Source: Neelides folsomi
Lineage: Eukaryota > Arthropoda > Collembola > Neelipleona > Neelidae
Direction of reading: 5' to 3'
Assembly: GCA_034687125.1 (NCBI GenBank)
Contig: JAQGBZ010000120.1
Coordinates: 62,001-126,000 of the forward strand
DNA length: 64,000 bases
Shown here in pieces: positions 1 to 11,305 of the stretch. Numbering within the stretch: position 1 is the stretch's first letter; each line of letters starts with the position of its first letter. Below the pieces are notes generated by a model. The model made no database searches. It saw only the letters and a program-made list of their open reading frames with translations, and had not been told where the DNA came from. Position numbers and translations under genes: made by a program.

Positions 1-70
1 TCTCCGTCTTGTAAGATGTTTCGAGTTTGACTGAAGTTCTTTTCGTGTCTTGTGTAGTTTTTACAGGGTG
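1..70 (-). promoter_or_regulatory. Candidate core promoter facing left
   Basis: On the minus strand a TCAGT initiator (arthropod consensus) has its A at position 32, and a weak TATA-like TGTAAAAA begins at position 65, 33 bases upstream, which is the normal spacing. The flanking 130 bases are GC-richer than their surroundings. The transcript would run off the left edge, so no coding sequence can be tied to it. The TATA match is poor and the call rests on spacing plus the initiator. Confidence 0.25.
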
Positions 71-130
71 TTCCGGTCGTGTGGTGTTCAATTGCCGCGA
101 GGGGCAGGTGAATTCCCCTTCCCCTACACA

Positions 131-3060
131 CAAATGTTCTTCACCTGAGCATTTACAACTTATTGTATTATAAGTATAGGACTTGTATTCAACAGCTCTC
201 AAGAGAATGTTGAGAGAGAATGAAAAGGTAAACATGAGAAAAGAGACACCTGCCCAACTCTGCAACTCTTTTCCCAATTAACGATCTTCTCGTTCGCCCA
301 ACAGAGGAGTCTTCGGCTCCTTTTTCTTACGCCAAACCTCGCTTTGTTCTCATTGTTCTTCACCGTTGAATCTCATGTGGAATCACATTTAAAAGTAAAG
401 AAAGTTATCATGAATCATCTTAATGATCATTGAACAAATGAGATCATGTTGTTGATTGGGGTTTTTCATGTTTGGGATTCAGATTTGATATTATATGGTT
501 TATTATTTATTGTAAAGTAAAAGCACATTTATTTTTTACTATAAAATTAATTGGACGTCACGTTGAAAACATCTATCATAGTATATTAATTGTTAGAATT
601 CATCATTTTAATATAATATTTTTAAGATTTATTCATTGACTATTTGATTATTAAAATTTTTAAATTTAAAATAAGATAAATGAAATGAAATCTAGAGTAG
701 AATTAATAATGTAGTAAAAAATTGTATGTTTTTAGACATTTTAGATATTAAAAACATTATTTAGATGTTATTTATAAAAAAAATGATCAAAAGTGTGATT
801 TTTAGCATTAAATAACTGAATGTTACAATATAATTTATTTTTCTTTTGTTTATTTTTCAGATGTTATCATTATAGTCAAATTAAAAAATTAAAGATAAAT
901 GTTAAAATAATAAATAAGGGTTCAATGGTACTGGAAATAATTGACCAAATTATAAAGGGCAAGAAGGAGAAAAGTGAGAAGTAGTTAAATACAGATTGTT
1001 ACAATTCCCTCCGGTTAATATCGGGTAAATTTTTCATATATGGGAGTGTAAAAAGTATCTAAAAGTATGTAATTGTAAAGTAAGTTGTATGTGAATGCGA
1101 GTTGTAACTCTCAAATGTCTATGGGAGAAAGTGACAATTAAAAACGCAACTTTCAATTAGCGTTTATTGAATAATAATTCATTTGTATCACGAACTCAAC
1201 CGGAGCCGCATTTTCGCACTCCACTTCGGCCCATTAATTGGATTGAGTTTGGAGTTGAGCAAACAACAGAGCCAAAGAACCAAGGTGGGAAATGAATTTA
1301 CAATAAAAATTCCTCCTCGAGGATATTGCTCTTTTATGGATCAATGAGAATGAGAAAGGGCCGAACATTGGACATGCACTTGCTTTTTATTTTAGCAAAA
1401 TCAAAAAGTTTACAAATGTTACATTCGGCTATTTAATTATTTAATATAACATTAAAGCCTTTAATCCTGATTACTCAACATCACAACTGTTTTTAATGAA
1501 TTTAATCCAAAATTCTATAAATCTTTATCATATATAATTCTTCGGTAAAATACTCCAATATTCATAAATTAATTCTAGAATATATTTTACAACTGGGGTT
1601 TTTAAGTAATGATGTGAAAATTAAAAATGTCATTCACTTAAATATTAAAACATTAAATAGTTACAATAATTAATATCTAATTATTAGTTAGCTTCATCCA
1701 GTACAGATGTAGAGTTTATAGTTAATGTGATGAAATAATGTTTGAGCAGTGTTTGCTATTTGCTAATCAGAAACCCTCAATTTGTTCAAAATCTGACCAT
1801 TGTTCCACAAAAGAAATGTATGGCAATAATAATGAGCTGAAAAAATTAGTTCGTGCATGGGCATTATTTTTTAAGCTTTTCTTAACAAACAAATAAACTC
1901 AACAAACCCGGATGTAATATATGGAAATATTAACAATTAACCTGAAGATATGAAAATAGGGCAAAGAATATAAGAAATGATTTTACACTGCAACTCCAAT
2001 TCTCATGTTTAAAACGAAAATGTAATCACAAGAATGTAAGAAAAATTAATTGAATAAAAAAAGAAAATCATTTTATCGTTCAATCCAATGATTCATTTTA
2101 ATAATTATTAAAAATAAATTTTAATCTCATAATTTTATATAGAATCCTCAAAATTTCCAAGTCAAATTCGTTTTTAGTTTTTAAAATATAAAATCAATGA
2201 TGAGTAAAAGTGAATGAAAATCAATTGTCTATCCACGTGTGTGGATTGCGTGAATGAAATTAGCATGAATTTAAAAGATAAGTCAAGTAAGACACTACGA
2301 GCTTTTCTGCATGATTTGGTAGAAAAAGGTTCGTGTTATACAATTGGTGTTTTCAAGTCTCTTTTTACTTCTTTTTTATTTCACGATCTTCTTCCACTTT
2401 TACTTTTTCCTTCCCCAAATTTCACAAAGGGAGTTTGGTGGCGGCGGCGGCTCATTCACATCAATATCAAAAGTTACCTCACACAACCTCATGAAAATGA
2501 AACCCAATAAGGAAAAACATGACCAGAAGAAACAAAAAAATAAATCTAATCCTCGCCATTTGCCGTTTTGCTCTGGTGGATTTTCTCATTCATGGCATGA
2601 TGAGTTCATCTCGATTTGATTGGTTCTCTTTTTAACCCTAAAGAAAGCTCCCAAGAGATATGACTCCAAAATGCGTTATATTTATATACAAGATGCATTT
2701 GAGATGTTTTATTTAAGTAAGCCAAAATCCTACTTAAATTCAACGACTTCATTTGAGCTAAAGTTAACGTTGAGTTAAAGTTAACGTGGGGTTAAAGTAG
2801 AGCTGGTAATAAAGTTGAATGGGAGTTGAATTAAAGTTTAAGGGGAAGTGTTGAGATTTGGAATGATTGTTGGAATTAAATTCCTTGTTGAGATAACTCA
2901 TAATGATACGTTTGAATTTGAAGGAATCGAAGTCTAAGTACTTTCGAATGTCTTCCACTTTCACGAATTTTTCTTATAGCGAGTGAACATTGTGATGTTT
3001 TGCACTCTTTTGCTCTAATTATCCCAACAACCCCGTCGACCCACTGGTGGGCCCAACACA
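131..3060. other. Intergenic, no gene seen
   Basis: AT-rich non-coding sequence. The short open frames at 2214-2619 lie in a pyrimidine-rich stretch, overlap in two frames and lack signals, so I read them as chance. At 2764-2800 a short imperfect direct repeat of the type gttaaagttaacgt occurs about 200 bases upstream of the cuticle gene. Nothing else supportable. Confidence 0.5.
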
Positions 3061-3070
3061 CCGCGTCCAC

Positions 3071-3107
3071 TATAAAACCACATTTCAAATTCACTCTAAC
3101 TTCATTT
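3071..3107 (+). promoter_or_regulatory. TATA box and initiator of the cuticle protein gene
   Basis: TATAAAA at 3071-3077 is followed 33 bases later by an initiator-like TCATTT with its A at 3104. This predicts a 5' leader of about 60 bases before the ATG at 3164. TATA-driven promoters are usual for strongly expressed, stage-specific cuticle genes (general knowledge); here the element and spacing are directly visible. Confidence 0.65.
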
Positions 3108-3163
3108 CTCTCAATTCTCCTCACAACGAGGACAAGTTCTTAATTACAAAACATCCCAAAGAA

Positions 3164-5026
3164 ATGGGGAATCACAAGCTTTGGGTAAGAAACAAATTTT
3201 CATTGATATTTTTTAATTTTTAATTTTATAATTTTTCACATTATACAATATGGATTAAAAAATTAAAACATTAAGCTGTAATAGTTTCAATTATTTTAAC
3301 TAAATTGTGTAAAGACTCAAAAGGTATCCAAAAAGAAAATATCAAACATTTAATGAAAATACAAGACGGGAAATAGAATAAATTCAAAAAAATAAAGCTA
3401 CTTAAAATGAAATAGAAAGTAAATATAATAAAATTGACATTTTGACAAATTGTATTAAAAATAAATTAATACTATTACCAAATTGCCATTTGTTAAATAA
3501 AATTATAAATATTAATATAAATATTTCATATATTAACAATTAGGCTCTGGTGTCATATGTGTATATTAAATGCCTAAAGAATTTTACAAGCTAGCTCAAA
3601 TCTTTAATTCTAGGTATTGTATAGAATCAAATATTAACCCTTATAATTATAATCTTAATCCTTATTGAAAAATTGTAAAATGATTTTTTTCTTATTACAG
3701 ATGTTTTCCCTGTTATTATTAGCAGTTTCGGCCCAAAAGTCCAAGTCTCCCAAACACGGTCGAGGGGCGTACAAAGAGGAAGCTAGTCAGGAAAACGAAG
3801 GTCTTTACCCATCCCATCAGGGCCAACCAGGTGGTCAATATGGAAGATCTCCTTATCAAAACGACGGAAAGCAGACGCCACAAAAATACCCAGCAATCCT
3901 CGAAGACACCCGGACTCTCAACGAGGACGGTTCCATGAATTTCAATTACGCAACTGACAATGGTCATCAAGCTGGGGAAACAGTGGATCCAGATGGAACC
4001 CGACGCGGGTTTTATTCCTACATAGGAGAGAATGGGAAGCCAATTACGGTTAAATACACCGCTGGGAAAAATGGTTTCGTGGCCGAAGGAGATCATTTGC
4101 CCAAACAGCCAAATGCTGCATCTCATAGTGAAAAAGATGAAACTGTAGCAAAGCACAGTCCCCATTCTGGGAAATCTCCCTATGGTCAACAATACCCTTC
4201 ATACCCACAGCAGCAATCTTATCAGCAACGTCCCCGACATCGCCCGCAAGCCCACCATGAAGAAGAAGAAGACGACGGACAATATCGACCCCATGAACAC
4301 GGAGATCAAGCATACCATGGACATCAATCCCAACCCCATGGACATTCTCAACCCAGTGGACATTCCAAACCCCATAGACACCAACCACACGGACAACCCC
4401 ATGGACAACCCCATGGACATCCCCAACCTCACGGACCTCGTGGAGGGACAGTTCAACATTTCGGTTTTGGGCCTAGTGGACCAGGACCAGAACTTGGAGG
4501 TCATCATGGTCGACCACAAGGACACGGAGGTCAAGGAGCCTATCCAGCTCATGGAGGTCATGGACACGGAGCTCCTGGAGGACATGGACATGGTGTTCCT
4601 AGAGGTCATGGCCATGGAGGTCACGGAGGAGGTCAGGGAGGATTCGGTATCGGAGGAAGAAGACCTTCAATTGATTCCTTCACTTTTGGTCAAGATCCCT
4701 ATGGAAGTTCTCCCGGATATCCCCAAGCGGAGTATAGTTCAAAGAACTCCAAAAGAACTCCACCTGCTTTTAACTCAAGCCCGAAGGATTATTCAGGTCC
4801 TCCATTTGGCGCCGGTAATTCTCCTTATGGTGCCGGCGGACGTCCGGGAATGCACACGGCGTTCGCTCCTTATGAACCTGCCGGACCAGCCGGTCCTTAT
4901 TCTGGAGCTTTTGATCTTGGCAATGGCGGTCATTATGCAATTAACTTCCATCCGGGAACAGCACAAGAAGGCACGCCGTTTGAAGGCGGTCCTGGACCGT
5001 TTGGCCCCCCACAACAAAGATATTAA
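3164..5026 (+). CDS. RR-1 type cuticle protein with long His/Gly/Pro-rich tail
   Basis: Two coding exons, 3164-3184 and 3701-5026, are joined in phase 0 (donor gtaag at 3185, acceptor ttacag ending at 3700), giving 448 residues. The 7-codon first exon supplies the start; together the exons make a signal peptide (MGNHKLWMFSLLLLAVSA, likely cut after Ala18). Residues about 80-141 form a Rebers-Riddiford chitin-binding domain, with GFYSYIGENGKPITVKY followed by NGFVAEGDHLP, closest to the RR-1 (flexible cuticle) pattern. After it come Gln/Tyr-rich, then His-Gly-Pro-rich imperfect repeats (HGQPHG, GGHGHG), then a Gly/Pro/Tyr-rich end. Role by family: extracellular structural protein binding chitin; the His-rich tail offers sites for quinone cross-linking or metal binding (inference). 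A poly(A) signal follows at 5093. Confidence 0.93.
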
Positions 5027-5092
5027 AAAAGGATTGTGATTTACATTCTTTGTACCATTTACCAAAGTTTAATTTTGTATTTAAAATATTTT

Positions 5093-5098
5093 AATAAA
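5093..5098 (+). terminator. Poly(A) signal of the cuticle gene
   Basis: AATAAA lies 67 bases after the stop codon, in an AT-rich 3' region; it is the first such hexamer downstream. Confidence 0.6.
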
Positions 5099-5111
5099 AT
5101 ATACTTCTTAC

Positions 5112-5133
5112 AATAATTATTATTATTATTATT
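5112..5133. repeat. ATT microsatellite
   Basis: A short run of ATT triplets (about six to seven units) just downstream of the cuticle gene poly(A) signal. Confidence 0.8.
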
Positions 5134-7838
5134 TTATTGTTTTAATTATTAGAAAATTAACAATAATAATTTTTTAATAATCTAAACTCACACTGACAAT
5201 AAGTGCTGCACATTGTTGTTCTTTTTAGAATCATTTGTGAATTGTTTGAATGTTTTAAATAAAATATTTTTCTATTTTACACATGGAAGATATGAAACTT
5301 TGATTAACAGTTTAATATTAAATAATTAAATAACTTAAATTTTGAACAAACGGCTTAAATAATATAACATATAGCTAAATTAAAATTTTTTTAATCTTTC
5401 AACACCGCTTGACTTCAAAGCAGGAGATGAATAATGAATAAACCTTTTAACAACGTCAGATTTTAATAGCATTAGTTAAGTTGTTAAAAGGTGAAGGAAG
5501 AAAGTCTTTAAAATCATTTCCTTCATGTTCAGAATTTTAATTACGTTAATAACTACACGTGCAAAGTTGGAAGACTAAAAAGGAAGCATTCATAAATACG
5601 AAAGACATAAAATAACAATAAGCTAACTCACATACCCAAAAGTTAAGTATATAATATGTATGATAATTTGACTTAAAATGATATGCCAATTGTAATATTC
5701 ATCAGAGTCATAAGTTAACATAACATACAAGATGGTTCAAAAAATGTTCTTTTCAAAAAGTTTAAATGAAAGAAAAGGAGCGTAAATTTGAACATGACAA
5801 AGCAGCTTCGCTCCACACCTGTCATTGTCATGCTCCTAGTGCATTTATCTCCCTTATACTTTCGATCCTCAATGGCACGGAAGTTCGCATATTTTATTTG
5901 ATACACGCCAGGTGAACTAAGAGGTAAGAAAAGGGCCGGACTGGGTCGGATGAGTCCGTGACTCACTTCACAGTCACTTCCATGTTGAAAATGAGGAGAA
6001 TGTCGTGTTTCTTCTCGCAAGGTTGCCCAAGTCTTCACTTCCTCCCTTTTTTAATTCCTCGGCTCCAAATATTATAAATGATTAAAAAGCCCCGCTCCAG
6101 GAGACCCATCCCCTCCCATCCGAATATTCAATTAGGAACGAAAAGCGACCATAAGTTTTGTCCTTTTTATATTGGCGAGATACCAAAACTCTCTTTTTAT
6201 AAAATGATATGGATATATCTCTGTGTCTAAAATATAGCTAAAATGTACTTTTTCAATTAACTGACCGAAATGGTCAATTAAGTTAACTTTGCACTTATAA
6301 GTATATCTTTAAATTTTGGTTATAGGATTTGATGCGTAGGATTAAAGTTATTGTCCGAAAGTTCACAATAGCTTTAGAAATTATATGATTTATATGCGTT
6401 TTATACAATACTCTAATTTTATAAGTTTTGTATATTATGAATATGCTGTTGGCTCTTATAAATTATACGAGTCTTTATTGTATTGGTTTTATATGATTTT
6501 ATTGTATAGCTCATCCTCACGAAGGTTAAGTGGGAATGAAAAAAACATGAAGACTCCTCCACTTATTGATCGAATTAAGTTAAAGGAAGAAAGGGGAGAA
6601 AACAGGAAATCAATTTCCTTTATTTAAATCAATATCACTCTCACCAAATTCCCATTCACTTACAGTTAATAAAATATTCCATCAAATAACATAATGTTTC
6701 AATCTAACTCGGATCAATTTGAAGATCAATCAAATGGCGAATGATTTCCATCAAACAATCATTTATTTAGCTATTACATATATATTACTCTGTGTATTCT
6801 ATATTTTATAAAGCTGATTGAAGACAAATTGATCATCAACTTCAAGATTAGTTCATAGGAAAATGATAGTAATTTCAATAAATTGGTAATGAAATTGAAA
6901 TTGAACATCAAATTGATTACATCTTTATGTCTTTATGAATTCAAGTGGATTTAAATGAATGGCTGGGAGTCAAGTGGTTTCAAGACGAATGACTTTTTAA
7001 TGACATGAGATGATCAGCGGTTTTAAACAACTCAACCTCAAAGGATAAAGATAAAGAATGGAGCCAAAGAAGAAAGAAAAACGGAGCTAGTGAATGGATT
7101 CAAAGAATAGAGTTAAAAAAAATTGAGTTTATAGAGAAGATGATGATTGGAGAATTTTTGAAGCTTTAAAAGTTCATCTTTTAACCTCAAGTGTTGAATC
7201 TGATGGTTGAATCTGATGCTTAAAGTTGATGGTTAAAATTGAAGATGTTTTTAGTTAACGCGTTGGTCCCTGACGTGGTTGAAGGGAAAATAAGGGTTGA
7301 ATGGGCTTTTTTGGGGCGCATGAAATGAATAAAGTGAGTAGGAGCATGAAATGCGCAAGGAACAACACACAAACGGTTCCCAAAAGAGGAACCTCGTTAT
7401 TAACCCCAACACACACCATGAAAGTTGACAGTAATCATTTGCCTTTCCCATGGACAACTAAACTTAAAAAAGAGGGAGAAAAATATTTTTTATCTAAATT
7501 AATCAAGTTTTCAATCCTATTTATTTGTTTAGTGTCTCTTGTATTTTTTTAATCACCCATTCGATATATGGAATTGGCAAAATACAATTTAGGTAAATTG
7601 AGATTGGGAATATGGGAAATCAAGGTGTGTTAAAAAGAGTTAAAATAGTAATGTCATTTAGTTTTAATTTAACATGGTCTGTGTACTCGACTTTCGTTCA
7701 TTTTTAGCTTAACTCAATGTATTCTAGATGTTGAATAATAAATTATAATAAATTCAGTTCTTTATTGATTGGCTATCGAGTTTTAAATGGATTTTATTAT
7801 ACATTTACTTATTAGTGTAATTAGTGAAAATAAATAAA
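5134..7838. other. Intergenic between cuticle gene and fucosyltransferase
   Basis: No supportable gene. A perfect 13-bp inverted repeat (arms 5442-5454 and 5480-5492, 25-base loop) may be chance. The GC-richer block 5780-6040 is open for 107 codons on the minus strand, but that frame has no upstream ATG (it starts at GTG) and no recognisable domain. The frame at 7301-7552 also shows nothing recognisable. Confidence 0.45.
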
Positions 7839-9179
7839 ATGAAAAGGGGAATTAGCAGAAAATATTTCGAGTTTTTTATTTTTATCAACCTTTTTTGTGG
7901 ATTTCTGTTTTATATCGCAACTAAAACTAATTCGTCAATTTCTGGTCTCAATCGTCACGACGGGGCAGAATATTTAGAATTGAAAAGGCTTGAATCCAAT
8001 TGGACAAGGATTTTAATTTGGACAACTTATTTTGGGTCAACAAAGTTAAGTGATTTGGGCCTTGGGCATTTCAAAAAGTGTGGGAGATGTCTTTTCACTT
8101 TTGATCGTAATATTCTTCCAGTATCTGATGGAGTCGTTTTCCACGGAAGAGATTTATTTAAGTAAAATTTCATTTAAATATTATTTTAACATAATTATAT
8201 AAAATAAAATCTAATTACGTTATTAGAATGTTCCCAATTTATTTCTAAATATCTAAAATTGAATTATTAATTAGAGATCAAATTAAATGAATTTAAAAAA
8301 TATATGATTATTTTTTTCTTTTACAGAAATGACCTTCCTTATCCTCGGTACAAAAATCAAATGTGGATTTTTATGTTACAAGAATCCCCCTCCAATACAG
8401 TGATAGATTTATACAACTATGCCAATGCGTTTAATTGGACAATGACCTATCGTCAAGATTCTGACATTTTTCATCCTTATGGTCAAGTGACCTTAAGGAA
8501 CGTTTCCATCGACCCTTTTCCAAACTCCACTTCAGAACTGAAAGAAAGTCTCCGTAAGAAAAATTTAGTTGCTTGGATTGTCTCCCATTGTGAAACTGAC
8601 AGCGGGAGGGAAAATTATGCCAAGGAACTTTCCAGTTTCGTCCCGGTGGATATTTACGGTGATTGTGGGAAATTGAAGTGCTTTCGGGACCGGAGTTGTT
8701 ACCCGTATATAGCAGAATCATACAAGTTCTACTTGTCTTTCGAAAATTCCTATTGTGTTGACTACGTCACGGAAAAGTTCTTCAACGCGTTGAGACAAAA
8801 CATTGTGCCTATTGTGCTCGGTGAAGGAAATTATTCAAGCTTTGCTCCTCCCGGGTCCTTTATAGACATTCGGGACTTTGGGAGTGCTAAGGAGCTAAGT
8901 GAACATTTGGTGTATTTGGATTCTCATCCGGATGAGTATTTAAAATACTTTGAGTGGAAAAAACATTACAAGATTGAATCCTCCCATGGTTGGTGTTCTT
9001 TGTGCCGGAGGTTGAGGGAAAGGAAGAGGAGGAAGGAGAAGGAGAAGTTTTATGTTGACCTCGCGGGGTGGTGGAACAACCGACCTAACTCGACTGGAAC
9101 AAAAGCTTGTAGAGAACAAACCAATAAAATGAACTTCTTTTACAGATTCCTCAATGCATTTCAATTTAACACGCTCTGA
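7839..9179 (+). CDS. Alpha-1,3-fucosyltransferase (GT10 family)
   Basis: Exons 7839-8161 and 8327-9179 (donor gtaaaa at 8162, acceptor ttttacag ending 8326) join within a Lys codon and give 391 residues. I chose the ATG at 7839; the open frame reaches a GTG at 7824, not a credible nuclear start. Residues about 10-27 are a signal anchor, as expected for a type II Golgi enzyme. The family core is clear: SHCETDSGRENY then VDIYGDCG, followed by FYLSFENSYCVDYVTEKFF (FENS at 246-249, the GDP-fucose site motif), VPIVLG, APPGSFIDIRDF and a C-terminal WCSLCRRL cysteine pair. It transfers fucose from GDP-fucose in alpha-1,3 linkage to N-glycan or LacdiNAc-type GlcNAc. I cannot tell the core-fucosylating (FucTA-like) from other invertebrate subtypes. 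Length is slightly short of typical insect FucTA; nothing looks broken. Confidence 0.92.
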
Positions 9180-10347
9180 ACTTCTGTAAACTTTGACTGG
9201 CTGACTCATTCTGATGAAGGGAATTCACCTAAACGACTCAAATGAGAGTGAAGAGCTTTAACTTGGAGTCTCCGAGGACTAAAACAAAATTTACATGTTT
9301 AAGTACAAATGTCTTCAAGCCTTGAATATCAATTGATAATTCATTCAAAATTTTTTAACAAGGAAAGTAATGACAAGTTATTAATACACTGAGCAATATA
9401 TCTAAATTCTAAAATATATTTTATGTAGTTAGATATAGTAATTTAATTTATTCTGTCGTGATCTCATTTAAAAAGTATTAAAATCTTTTCCAATGATCAA
9501 AAAATTAAGGGTGTATTAAATGTGTAGCGATATTTTAACCAAAGTATTCTTAAACACTAGACTATAACAAAATAGCACGTTCACTCAAAAAGAGTATATT
9601 ACATGTTGACGAACTCACCTATATAAATTATTTTATTTTGTCATATGTAAAATTAATTTAAATAATATTGTTCAACGTTTTTATGAGTAGTTTTAATGAA
9701 TTAAGTAATTAAATAAATTGATACTTAAGTGTTTAATTTTGTTATTTATATTTTATGTAGAGTATTTGACACAAAAATTTGTTTTTATTTCGTATTGTCT
9801 TATTGTGCATAACGGTTATTAAATTTTATTTAAGCCATATACATAAACATAATACAATAATACTAATGATAAACATTAAGTATACATACTGTGTAAATAT
9901 CAGATAAAGCTTTTACAAATATTGACATTAACAGAACTTTCACTTAATTATTTAACATTGAGATAGAAATTATATTATTTCAACAAGTTCACATTTAGTT
10001 ATTCGTGCATATTTGATTCATTGATTCATGAGAAAATTAAAAAAAAGTAGGAATAATTCATTATACATCTATTTCATCGTGGTTTAATTTAAATACTAAA
10101 GAATCTGTGGTATCTTAATTCTGTCCATGTAAAAGCTTTCTTCCTTTACAGGTTTTAATTGAAATCAGACTGGAAACATAATTTAAAATGTAGAAATTCA
10201 ATTTTTTAACTACAGTTCTATTTGTACATAACAACTTTAACATGCATCTATCATTAATTAAACATATTCAAAGATTATATAATAATTATAATGGTGGAAA
10301 TTATCATAATAAAAGATTGATGGTAAAAGTGAAGAATAAAATTAATT
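9180..10347. other. Intergenic between convergent genes, nothing seen
   Basis: AT-rich sequence between the 3' ends of the fucosyltransferase (+) and the NPC2-like gene (-). No canonical AATAAA stands close to either stop codon; a variant ATTAAA at about 9516 could serve the fucosyltransferase. No coding frame or repeat is supportable. Confidence 0.45.
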
Positions 10348-11305
10348 TTATGAGAGTTTAATGGTGAATTGATTGCAGAAGATGACGTTCCTTTTCTCGA
10401 AAACCTTCAACTTGAGCGGATACGTCCCCTTGAAAAAGATAGCTTTTAAATATGTAACCATAAAGTGTTGATTCATAATTTAATAAATTTATTTTAATAA
10501 ATATTAAATAAAAATAGGAAGGTATTGAGGGTAAATGATTAAATCCTTACAGCAGGAAGAGATCTTCCCAAATTGAGTGTTGCATTGAAGATTGTCGGTC
10601 GATTGGCGTTGACTGGGCAATTCATGTAAAGGCAGCCGTCCGATTTCATGGCCATAAAGGGGAAATCTCTGGTTCGGGTGGTCCAATACATTCCTGCCTT
10701 CGGTTTCAATACTTTAACACCTATAAAATAAATGAATTTTTACAAAGTTTGATAATTTAAGCAAACTTAAACTTCACAGGATTTGACTTAAACTAAACTA
10801 ATTGTAATTTTACACTTTTAGCGAAAATGATAAATATATTAATTATCATCATTATAATTATAATTAAATAAAAGATAATTAATGGTAAGTAAATTAGTAT
10901 TTAATAAAAAAGAACTTTTGTTTTTACTTGGTTCAAATTCGACTGTAATTCTTGCAACGGATCCTCTCGATAAAGGACAAACATCCAAATTGTTACATCC
11001 AGAAACTTTCAAGCTTTTCACGATGGATTTGACTAATTGAAAAAATGATATTTAACATGTTAAATATTAGGAGACATTTTAGCAGTGTTCAAAGCATAGT
11101 TAAATATATAATAATATTGAAGAGTTGAATTTGCATCTAATATTAATGTTAATTTTAAATAAAAAGAACAACTTTTCCTCATCTTACTTTTTGCGTCGTT
11201 TCCTTTTGAGCATTTTGTCCAACTCCTGACATCATACGTTGGAAGCATCGCAGAAACCCACAATGTTGAAAATGTAAAAACCGCAATAAAAACGAGCCAC
11301 TTCAT
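10348..11305 (-). CDS. NPC2-like secreted lipid-binding protein (ML domain)
   Basis: Four exons on the minus strand: 11188-11305, 10928-11032, 10551-10720, 10348-10428. All introns are GT-AG, and the joins are phase-compatible (splits after 1, 1 and 0 bases), giving 157 residues. A signal peptide (MKWLVFIAVFTFSTLWVSA) leads into an MD-2-related lipid-recognition domain. Six cysteines stand at 32, 52, 58, 104, 109 and 149, matching the NPC2 disulphide pattern 1-6, 2-3, 4-5; the landmark VSGC and the short C-x4-C pair (104/109) are present, and there is an N-glycosylation sequon at Asn120. Family members bind sterols or other small lipids in the endolysosomal lumen or outside the cell, and arthropods use expanded sets in sterol transport, immunity and chemosensation. 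Which role applies here cannot be read from sequence. Confidence 0.88.

Noticed and set aside
300-330. Stem followed by a T-run resembling a bacterial terminator
   Set aside because: The stem is only five to six bases and the genome is eukaryotic; no function can be argued.
5715-6038. 107-codon minus-strand frame between the cuticle and fucosyltransferase genes
   Set aside because: It begins at GTG with no upstream ATG, has no recognisable domain and lies in a GC-richer block where long frames arise easily.
7301-7552. 83-codon plus-strand frame upstream of the fucosyltransferase
   Set aside because: Hydrophobic end arises from T-rich sequence; overlaps a minus-strand frame and lacks any recognisable domain.
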